Source of the DNA: JABDBK01 sp964453575
GTDB lineage: Bacteria > Pseudomonadota > Gammaproteobacteria > DSM-16500
Assembly: GCA_964453575.1 (NCBI GenBank)
Contig: CAYVRW010000074.1
Coordinates: 1-11,774 of the forward strand
Length of the DNA: 11,774 nucleotides
Direction: 5' to 3'
Shown here: piece by piece, positions 6,324-11,774 of the stretch
Layout of the letters: every line of letters begins with the position of its first letter
How positions within the stretch are numbered: position 1 is the first letter of the stretch
The notes under the pieces: generated by a model
Databases searched by the model: none
Told to the model about the DNA's origin: nothing
The model's input: only the letters and a program-made list of their open reading frames with translations
Made by a program: the position numbers and the translations under genes

Positions 6324-6553
6324 AGATCCCTGTGATCAAACGTCCTGCCTCGTTTATGATGTTTTGACGAGGTGGGATAATTTGACTTTTTATGGAAAAA
6401 TCGGTCCCTGATCCAGGTAAAAGCAAACAAAACCAGTCCAACAATAGCCCCGAAAATGAGCAGGTAAGAGAAAATAATAATACCTGCGACCAATAGCACA
6501 ATCATAATCCCAAGAAAAATAAAAGGAACAAGTCTAGATAAAAAGGATCGCAT
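6320..6553 (-). CDS. Small membrane hairpin protein, unknown function
   Basis: This gene encodes 77 residues: a very hydrophobic segment of about 37 residues (roughly 10-46), long enough for two membrane passes with a G around 35 as the turn, then a basic, His/Lys/Arg-rich tail (TWIRDRFFHKK onward). I do not recognise a family. ATG at 6553 is preferred: GGGAAGG lies about 6 bases upstream, and its first base is shared with the TAA of the preceding gene (TAATG), typical of translational coupling. A TTG 15 bases upstream is in frame but less likely. The stop codon overlaps the stop of the gamma-lyase gene on the opposite strand. Being short and unmatched, it is supported mainly by composition, ribosome site and coupling. 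Confidence 0.65.
   Translation of the reverse strand: MRSFLSRLVPFIFLGIMIVLLVAGIIIFSYLLIFGAIVGLVLFAFTWIRDRFFHKKSNYPTSSKHHKRGRTFDHRDL
6344..6376 (+). terminator. Possible weak terminator stem after the gamma-lyase gene
   Basis: CCTGCCTCGT (6344-6353) can pair with ACGAGGTGGG (6367-6376) with two G-T wobbles, leaving a 13-base loop. The run that follows is only moderately T-rich. It begins 21 bases past the gamma-lyase stop but lies inside the antisense small membrane-protein gene, so it may be coding coincidence. Confidence 0.25.
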
Positions 6554-6741
6554 TAGAAACCTTCCCAAAGATTAGTGGTTGTTTCAGGTGCCTGGGGATT
6601 ATCGCGTAACTTGGCCACGCGCAAGGATTTTTGCCGCTCTTTTTGTTGGGATGCGGATAATTTCGGATGTTCCTGATCAAATTTAATCAATAATTGATCA
6701 ATTTCACTGACATAATTGGTAAGTAAAGGACTGTTGCTCAT
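6553..6741 (-). CDS. Small cytoplasmic hypothetical protein
   Basis: The product is a charged, largely helical 62-residue protein without signal peptide or membrane segment. Residues 10-30 (YVSEIDQLLIKFDQEHPKLS) look like an amphipathic helix, followed by a second basic helix (SQQKERQKSLRVAKLRD) and a loose tail ending in NLWEGF. I do not recognise the family. ATG 6741 is preceded by GGAAGAAG at suitable spacing, and the stop overlaps the start of the small membrane protein, so the two form an operon. A pair of candidate promoter hexamers lies upstream. The helix-turn-helix-like size is suggestive but no DNA-binding motif is evident. Confidence 0.68.
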   Translation of the reverse strand: MSNSPLLTNYVSEIDQLLIKFDQEHPKLSASQQKERQKSLRVAKLRDNPQAPETTTNLWEGF

Positions 6742-6768
6742 AATAACTTCTTCCAGTATTTTGGTTAA

Positions 6769-6798
6769 GTTATAACATAATATCAGGTAGGTTGTCGC
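6769..6798 (-). promoter_or_regulatory. Candidate promoter for the two small minus-strand genes
   Basis: Read on the minus strand, GCGACA (6793-6798, 4 of 6 to -35) and TATAAC (6769-6774, 5 of 6 to -10) are separated by 18 bases and lie 28 bases upstream of the ATG at 6741. This is a pattern match only. Confidence 0.35.
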
Positions 6799-6830
6799 TA
6801 TAAGAAGTGGCTTTAAAATGTGTTAAACTT

Positions 6831-6836
6831 TATAAT
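6831..6836 (+). promoter_or_regulatory. Perfect -10 box for dacB
   Basis: TATAAT stands 38 bases before the dacB start in the 133-bp gap between divergent genes. The best -35 at a 17-base spacing (TGGCTT at 6808-6813) is poor, so the promoter may need an activator or the hexamer may be fortuitous. Confidence 0.45.
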
Positions 6837-6874
6837 CTGTTTTAGTTTTAAAGTACAAACGATAGGGAAACCTC

Positions 6875-8377
6875 ATGACATTTTGGCGAATTATTTGCAT
6901 AGTATGGATTGTTCTTCTTAGTAGTAATGCACACGCTAAACACAAAAAGCATACAGTACACAAAACTAAAACACATGTTACCAAATCGGTGTCTCGTGCT
7001 CATGTCATTTATGGTAAGCAAAGCTTAGTTGCCGAAATTAACGCTATTTTACAAGAACTTGACGGCCATGCTTCGATAGGTATTAATGTTCGATCGATGA
7101 AATATGGCGACACATTTTATACTAAGAACGATTATCGCTTATTTACACCTGCTAGCATTATTAAAATATTAACGGCGGAAGCCGCGTTACTTTATTTGGG
7201 TTCAGAGTATAAATTTCCAACAACATTACTGACTGATGCGCAACATATGCAAAATGGCGTGATTAATGGCAATGTGTATCTAGTGCAAAGCGGCGACCCA
7301 TCGTTAACTTATTATGATTTAACAGACCTCATGGTTGCGCTAAAATCCCACCAAATTCGTGGTATTACTGGCAATGTTTTAATTGATAATACCGCATATG
7401 ATACAAATATTTTCGGCCCTGGCTGGGGCGCGAGTGATAAGCAGTCATGTTATGGAGCACCGATAAGTGCCAGCATAGTCAATCGTAATTGTTTGTCATT
7501 TAAAGTTACTCCAGCTAAAAACCCGGGCCAGTTGGCGAATATTATTCAAAGTCCGCGTTATTACCTCGGTGATATTCAAAATAGTATTGTAACGAAAAGA
7601 CCAGGAACAAAATCATGTTATATACAAATGAATAGTAATCCTGGCGATCCTATTTCGATAGGAGGTTGTATGCCTAAAGGACGTGAACCCTGGGGTGTTA
7701 GTACGGTAGTCTCTGATATTATGCAATATAACAAATCCATGATGCATAATTTATTTAGCCGCTATGGTATTTCTGTGCAAGGGTCGATTGATGCAGGTGA
7801 AGCCCATCGTAATTTATCAACAATTGCAGTTCATCATTCCAAACCGCTACACACGCTGGTGAATGAAATGCTAAAAAAATCGGATAATATTATCGCAGGT
7901 TCCTTGCTGAAAAAAATGGGAGAGTTTTATTCTAAAACCCCCGGCAGTTGGGAAAATGGCGGTGCAGCGGTCAAACATATTCTTGCTAAAAAAGCAGCCG
8001 TGGATGCCAGCGATTTAACCATTGTCGATGGATCGGGTTTATCGCGCGATAATAAAGTTAAACCATCGCAAATGATGCAAGTGTTAGATTTTGCTTATCA
8101 TAATTATGGGACGAATTATGAATTTATTTCAGCCTTACCCATAGCGGGCCGTGATGGTACGTTAAAAATGCGGTTACGTAACGTTGCAACTAAAGTGCGT
8201 GCTAAAACAGGTACCATGTCAGGAGTCGTAGCGCTTGCAGGTTATGCCATTTCGAAAGATAAAGAAGCATTGGCCTTTGTCATTATTATTAATGGACAAA
8301 ATGGCATGGGTTGGAAATATAGAGAGATTGAAGATAAAATTGTGACGGCATTAACCAATTATTCGCGCGGTTCGTGA
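6875..8377 (+). CDS. dacB: PBP4-type D-alanyl-D-alanine carboxypeptidase/endopeptidase
   Basis: This periplasmic class C penicillin-binding protein trims and cleaves peptidoglycan cross-links. The three serine-peptidase motifs are present: S94-x-x-K97 (ASIIKIL), S336-D-N338 (KKSDNIIAG) and K444-T-G446 (RAKTGTMSG). VDGSGLSRDN at 384-393 and GPGWGASDKQSCYGAPISAS at 181-200 also match the DacB family, as does the large insertion between the first two motifs. The length, 500, is close to the E. coli protein's 477. A signal peptide (residues 1-21, ending AHA) is followed by an unusual His/Lys-rich stretch (22-34, KHKKHTVHKTKTH) before the catalytic domain. GGGAA at 6866-6870 supports ATG 6875. The barrel gene follows 57 bp downstream and may be partly co-transcribed. 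Confidence 0.94.
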   Translation: MTFWRIICIVWIVLLSSNAHAKHKKHTVHKTKTHVTKSVSRAHVIYGKQSLVAEINAILQELDGHASIGINVRSMKYGDTFYTKNDYRLFTPASIIKILTAEAALLYLGSEYKFPTTLLTDAQHMQNGVINGNVYLVQSGDPSLTYYDLTDLMVALKSHQIRGITGNVLIDNTAYDTNIFGPGWGASDKQSCYGAPISASIVNRNCLSFKVTPAKNPGQLANIIQSPRYYLGDIQNSIVTKRPGTKSCYIQMNSNPGDPISIGGCMPKGREPWGVSTVVSDIMQYNKSMMHNLFSRYGISVQGSIDAGEAHRNLSTIAVHHSKPLHTLVNEMLKKSDNIIAGSLLKKMGEFYSKTPGSWENGGAAVKHILAKKAAVDASDLTIVDGSGLSRDNKVKPSQMMQVLDFAYHNYGTNYEFISALPIAGRDGTLKMRLRNVATKVRAKTGTMSGVVALAGYAISKDKEALAFVIIINGQNGMGWKYREIEDKIVTALTNYSRGS

Positions 8378-8391
8378 AATAATTGATAATC

Positions 8392-8400
8392 TGATACAAT
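8392..8400 (+). promoter_or_regulatory. Extended -10 promoter candidate for the outer-membrane barrel gene
   Basis: TGATACAAT fits the extended -10 form TGnTAnAAT (TACAAT is 5 of 6), which does not need a strong -35. It lies 34 bases before ATG 8435 in the short gap after dacB, so the barrel gene could be transcribed separately. Confidence 0.45.
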
Positions 8401-8434
8401 ACAGACAGGAATGTTTAGACATGGAGGCAGTTTA

Positions 8435-9646
8435 ATGCAAGCTCGTAAAATCATAATGTTAGCTTTGGCCATAAGTCTGATGAGCCAAGCAGCCTTAGCC
8501 TATAACAGGCATGGTCATCATAAGTCATATAAATATGCCAAAGAAGAATTTATTCCTCAGCCGCGATTTTGGGGCGGCATAGAATACATGACTATGTGGG
8601 AACAAAATGGGCCGGTTAATGCTCCTTTAGTGACGCGAAATATAAACTCACCGTCTTCAGGCATTATCGGTGAGCCTGGAACGCGGATTATTTATGGTAA
8701 TGAGTCTGGAGTAGATTTAAATTATCATAACAGTAATGGCGGACGGCTTACATTAGGTGGTTGGATTGATGATTACCATCTTTATGGATTAGAAGCTAAC
8801 GGCTTTTTGTTACAAAAAGTTTATACTAATTTTGATGCTTTCTCGCCAGGCGGCGGATTTCCAAGTGTTTCTATACCGTACTTTCAAACACAACCTGCGC
8901 CGCGAGGTGAAGCTGCTGTTTCTGCTAATGGCAATCCTAACGCTATCTCAGTAAATACCAGTTCACAGTTGTGGGGAGCTGAGGTTAATTTCGTTTATAA
9001 CATATCGAATAGAACACGAATCCCTTTAGAACTGCTTGCTGGATTTCGTTATTGGAGTTTAAACGAAAGTTTATCGCTTAATGATACGATTTATGACACG
9101 GTTGGCGAATCGGCAACTGACGGCCTGGTTTCTTATAGCGACAGTTTTCAAGCGCAAAATAATTTTTATGGTTTAAATTTGGGTGTGCGTTCTAAATTAG
9201 TCGCCCAAAAAGGTCTTACCTTAGAAGTTATAGGGAAAGTGGCCCTAGGTGCCAATGCTGAGCTTCTTGATATTGATGGCACTACCGTGGTTACTAGAAG
9301 TGCGCTTGGCATTCCTAGTGGGGTTATTAATGGCGGTATTTTTGCGCAGCAGAGTAATGACGGAAGTTTTACGCATAATACTTTTGCCGTGCTTCCCGAA
9401 GGTCAAATTAAATTAGGTTATATGCTGGCACCTAATGTACGTGTTTATATCAGTTATGATGTGATGTATATCAATAATGCGATAAGACCGGGTAATCAAA
9501 TTGATAGAAATATTAATACCACCCAAAACATGGCGTTAACAGGAGCGACAGCCATCGTAGGAGGATTGTCTCCAAGCAAGCCAAGTTTTAATAACAGCAG
9601 CTTTTTAGTTCAAGGGGGCACAGCGGGGCTTGAGGTTAAACTTTAA
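8435..9646 (+). CDS. BBP7-like outer-membrane beta-barrel protein
   Basis: The 403-residue protein has a signal peptide (1-22, ending ALA before Y23) and a His/Lys-rich mature start (NRHGHHKSYKYAKEE). The body alternates polar and aromatic residues in many short strands, as in a porin-like barrel. FWGGIEYMTMWEQNGPV (45-61), GIIGEPGTRIIYG (76-88) and GGRLTLGGWID...YGLEANGFLL (102-125) match the pattern I know from the BBP7/DUF1551 barrel family (GxLGxPGTxxLFG, then GxRxxxGxWLD, then GLExxxFxL), best known in Planctomycetes. A Legionella-type Lpg1974 porin is the alternative. ATG 8435 is chosen because GGAGG at 8423-8427 precedes it; the in-frame ATG at 8411 would bury the signal peptide start. 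It ends GLEVKL, without the usual terminal Phe. Confidence 0.82.
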   Translation: MQARKIIMLALAISLMSQAALAYNRHGHHKSYKYAKEEFIPQPRFWGGIEYMTMWEQNGPVNAPLVTRNINSPSSGIIGEPGTRIIYGNESGVDLNYHNSNGGRLTLGGWIDDYHLYGLEANGFLLQKVYTNFDAFSPGGGFPSVSIPYFQTQPAPRGEAAVSANGNPNAISVNTSSQLWGAEVNFVYNISNRTRIPLELLAGFRYWSLNESLSLNDTIYDTVGESATDGLVSYSDSFQAQNNFYGLNLGVRSKLVAQKGLTLEVIGKVALGANAELLDIDGTTVVTRSALGIPSGVINGGIFAQQSNDGSFTHNTFAVLPEGQIKLGYMLAPNVRVYISYDVMYINNAIRPGNQIDRNINTTQNMALTGATAIVGGLSPSKPSFNNSSFLVQGGTAGLEVKL

Positions 9647-9651
9647 TAAAA

Positions 9652-9697
9652 GAGCGTCATGCCAGATAAAATGATTTTTTCTGGCATGACATGGCTC
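9652..9697. terminator. Long hairpin, bidirectional terminator between convergent genes
   Basis: GTCATGCCAGA (9656-9666) pairs perfectly with TCTGGCATGAC (9680-9690) around a 13-base loop, and GAGC (9652-9655) can extend the stem with GCTC (9694-9697) across a 3-base bulge. On the minus strand the stem is followed by CTTTTATT, a T-run suited to ending the 173-residue gene's transcript. On the plus strand no T-run follows, so for the barrel gene it may act mainly as a 3' stabilising structure. Confidence 0.75.
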
Positions 9698-9701
9698 ACA
9701 G

Positions 9702-10223
9702 TTATTCCAATCTTAACCCTTTGACTGTTTGAGTAGGTTGCTCAGTTGGTTTTTCTTCGTGTAGATCAGGTGCTTTTGGTCGATCAAAATAAGCTTTAAG
9801 AATGATAGGTTCTTGTGCGATTCCGTTAATAAATGCTGATAGGCTCCCATAACCATGACCGTTGCATAATCTCCTTACCTCATAATCCGCCATGTTGCAG
9901 ATAACTTCCTTCACAAGCGGTTCTTCTTTCATAAGCATTTCAAAAAATTTCACCTTGTCTGTTGTAAGAGGTTGTCCCCCCATAGACCAATGACGTGGAA
10001 CGACATATTTTGCACCACTACACGGGTGAAGCATAAAGTCTAAATCTGCAAATTTCTTAAAGAGCGCGTCCTGATTGTCTGCGAAGTCAATCTTCATGAA
10101 TTGACAAGTATCGGTCCATGTTTCAATAAGAGTGATTTTTGATGTGGGATTTGTTGATACATATCTTTGTATCATGTAATCTTTGTTCGTATCATCTGGT
10201 CCAACTTTTTTCCAATTTTTCAT
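9702..10223 (-). CDS. Orphan 173-residue protein, unknown function
   Basis: I do not recognise this protein. It has no signal peptide or membrane segment, and mixes aromatic and charged residues with four cysteines (C40, C68, C109, C120), of which HPCSG and RLCNGHGYG stand out. The last 25 residues (APDLHEEKPTEQPTQTVKGL and on) are Pro/Glu/Gln-rich and look disordered; a glutamate cluster near the C-terminus is a feature seen in many Dot/Icm substrates, so an effector role is possible but unproven. ATG 10223 has AAGGA about 8 bases upstream. It lies 97 bp downstream of ubiB on the same strand with its own weak promoter candidate, and ends at the strong hairpin. Confidence 0.75.
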   Translation of the reverse strand: MKNWKKVGPDDTNKDYMIQRYVSTNPTSKITLIETWTDTCQFMKIDFADNQDALFKKFADLDFMLHPCSGAKYVVPRHWSMGGQPLTTDKVKFFEMLMKEEPLVKEVICNMADYEVRRLCNGHGYGSLSAFINGIAQEPIILKAYFDRPKAPDLHEEKPTEQPTQTVKGLRLE

Positions 10224-10282
10224 ATCTTGTTCCTTGTTTTTTATTTTAAATGATTAAAATATTATTTTTTCCGAACAAGCGA

Positions 10283-10310
10283 AGAATAAACTAAATAGAC
10301 TTTATTGCAA
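10283..10310 (-). promoter_or_regulatory. Weak promoter candidate for the 173-residue gene
   Basis: On the minus strand TTGCAA (10305-10310) and TATTCT (10283-10288), each 4 of 6 to consensus, are spaced by 16 bases in the AT-rich gap after ubiB. No hairpin is seen after ubiB, so read-through from it is equally possible. Confidence 0.25.
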
Positions 10311-10320
10311 ACAATTAAAT

Positions 10321-11774
10321 TCATAGTCCATGTATGAAAAATAGAACCGCCACTCCAGCAAGCAAACCGCTTATTAAACCGATAAAAAAAGTGCCTGCAC
10401 TAAATTTTTGTTTAGCAACAGCAATATTTTTTGAAAAACGCCGCTCTTCTTGATAAAGCCGCGTTTCATTGAGCACATCGTAAATTAAATTAGGTATTTC
10501 AGGTAATTTTTCAGACCAATAAGGAATATTATCTTTAACCCGCCGCAGAAAAGCTTTAGCACCGACTTGGCGTTTCATCCATTTTTCCAAAAATGGTGCG
10601 GCAGTGGTCCACAAATCCAAATCAGGATAAAGTTGTCTGCCTACGCCTTCGATATTGAGTAATGTTTTTTGCAATAAAATAAGCTGCGGTTGTATATTTA
10701 TATTGAAACGTCTAGCTGTTTGAAATAAGCGTAATAACAGTTGCCCAAACGATATGTCTTTAAGCGGCCGTTCAAACATGGGTTCACAAACTGCGCGTAT
10801 CGCCCCTTCAAACTGGTCAACGCGGGTGTCGGGAGGGAGCCAGCCGGATGATATATGTAATTCAGCCACACGCTGATAATCGCGTTTAAAAAAAGCAAGC
10901 AAGTTTTCAGCCAAATAACGCTGATCTTTCGTGCTAAGTGAGCCTACAATACCAAAATCAACTGCAATGTATTGCGGGTGTTGTAAATCCTTAAGCGCAA
11001 CAAAAATATTTCCCGGATGCATGTCGGCATGAAAAAAACTATCACGAAAGACTTGCGTGAAAAACAATTCGACACCGGTTTCAGCAAGTTTTTTCATATC
11101 AAAACCCGCGGATTTAAGCGCATTAATGTCATGCACAGGAATGCCTTCAATGCGTTCCATGACTAAGACATTATGCCGGCAATCATCCCAGTATATTTCT
11201 GGAATATATAAAGTCGTTGAATTGAGAAAATTGCGGCGTAATTGCGAGGCGTTGGATGCTTCGCGCATTAAATCTAATTCATCATGAAGGGTATGTGAAA
11301 TTTCTTCGACAATTTTTTTAGGTTTAAATTTACGGCCTTCACTGGAATAACGGTCTGCAAGATCAGCAAGTGTTTCTAATAAATCTAAGTCTCTTGCTAT
11401 AATTTTATGGATGTTAGGCCTTAATACTTTAACGACTACAGGTTTCCCACTCCATAGCGTGGCAGTGTGCACTTGTGCAATGGAGGCGGAGGCTAATGCT
11501 TTGGTATCAAAATCATGAAATAAATCGCTAATACTTTGCCCTAATGATTCTTCAACGATTTTTTGCGCAAGCTTACCATTAAAAGGTGGTACTTTATCTT
11601 GCAGTTTAGCCAATTCATCAGCAATATCATCCGGTAATAAATCCCGTCTAGTCGAAAGCACTTGTCCTGCTTTAATAAAAATAGGTCCTAATTTTTCTAA
11701 TGCGAGACGCAAACGCACACCACGAGAGAGTTTTTTATTAGAAAACCAATACCATGGATTAACATAACTTAAAA
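10321..11774 (-). CDS. ubiB: UbiB, ubiquinone biosynthesis atypical kinase/ATPase (N-terminus beyond window)
   Basis: About 483 residues are present, and the reading frame stays open to the window edge. Numbering from the V at 11718, the UbiB signature is complete: K16-A-G-Q19 (the KxGQ motif replacing a normal kinase loop), the Ala-rich ASASIAQVH (76-84), ATP-binding K97 in VVVKV, DELDLMREASN (146-156), D232 in HADMHPGNIF and the metal-binding D254 in VDFGIVG. The protein supports coenzyme Q synthesis at the inner membrane, probably helping lipid intermediates leave the bilayer. A C-terminal hydrophobic segment (about 442-465) anchors it. A GTG at 11718 is not the true start: in-frame residues reading WYWFSNKKLSRG precede it and correspond to the E. 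coli region before RLRLAL. Roughly 40-50 residues are missing. The usual neighbour tatABC is not downstream. Confidence 0.96.
   Translation of the reverse strand, partial: LSYVNPWYWFSNKKLSRGVRLRLALEKLGPIFIKAGQVLSTRRDLLPDDIADELAKLQDKVPPFNGKLAQKIVEESLGQSISDLFHDFDTKALASASIAQVHTATLWSGKPVVVKVLRPNIHKIIARDLDLLETLADLADRYSSEGRKFKPKKIVEEISHTLHDELDLMREASNASQLRRNFLNSTTLYIPEIYWDDCRHNVLVMERIEGIPVHDINALKSAGFDMKKLAETGVELFFTQVFRDSFFHADMHPGNIFVALKDLQHPQYIAVDFGIVGSLSTKDQRYLAENLLAFFKRDYQRVAELHISSGWLPPDTRVDQFEGAIRAVCEPMFERPLKDISFGQLLLRLFQTARRFNINIQPQLILLQKTLLNIEGVGRQLYPDLDLWTTAAPFLEKWMKRQVGAKAFLRRVKDNIPYWSEKLPEIPNLIYDVLNETRLYQEERRFSKNIAVAKQKFSAGTFFIGLISGLLAGVAVLFFIHGL

Noticed and set aside
6253..6501. Alternative minus-strand frame overlapping the small membrane-protein gene
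   Set aside because: The overlapping 77-residue frame has a good ribosome site and TAATG coupling; this one extends into the gamma-lyase coding region and has neither.
10321..11718. ubiB starting at the GTG at 11718
   Set aside because: The frame is open upstream to the window edge and the preceding residues fit the UbiB family, so the true start is outside the window.

Overview
The window is AT-rich, gene-dense, moderately compact bacterial chromosome. Protein resemblances (RuvX, DsbB, PBP4-type DacB and UbiB all close to gammaproteobacterial versions) together with eukaryote-like proteins (an ankyrin-repeat protein and a SET-domain protein) suggest a host-associated or intracellular gammaproteobacterium, most likely in the Legionellales (Legionella/Coxiella/Aquicella/Berkiella-like). 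That placement is inference; no rRNA or tRNA is present to confirm it.

Layout, left to right. Positions 1-74 hold a pair of inverted REP-like palindromes directly after the 3' end of a minus-strand ankyrin gene (82-1395). A plus-strand cluster follows: a six-segment membrane protein (1484-2302), the Holliday-junction resolvase-like ruvX (2311-2751) and dsbB (2759-3259). A minus-strand SET-domain protein with a C-terminal membrane segment (3165-3701) converges on dsbB and overlaps it by 95 bp. A second plus-strand cluster encodes a small secreted protein (3748-4215), a core-only cystathionine beta-synthase (4225-5178) and a cystathionine gamma-lyase-type enzyme (5175-6323). The last two form a reverse transsulfuration pair (homocysteine to cystathionine to cysteine).

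Two small coupled minus-strand genes (6320-6741) meet that cluster tail to tail. Then come plus-strand dacB (6875-8377, periplasmic peptidoglycan carboxypeptidase/endopeptidase) and a BBP7-like outer-membrane beta-barrel gene (8435-9646) with its own extended -10 promoter candidate. A strong hairpin (9652-9697) separates it from a minus-strand orphan of 173 residues (9702-10223) and from ubiB (10321 to the window edge), a ubiquinone-biosynthesis kinase-like protein whose N-terminus lies outside the window.

Most of the window is ordinary housekeeping. The parts that stand out are the ankyrin protein (three copies of a ~100-residue higher-order repeat plus an F-box/PRANC-like C-terminus), the SET protein with its antisense overlap, the orphan secreted protein locked into a cysteine-making operon, the BBP7-type barrel, and the REP-like doublet. 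I see no CRISPR array, insertion sequence, prophage or toxin-antitoxin module, and no clear evidence for a wholly new multi-gene system.
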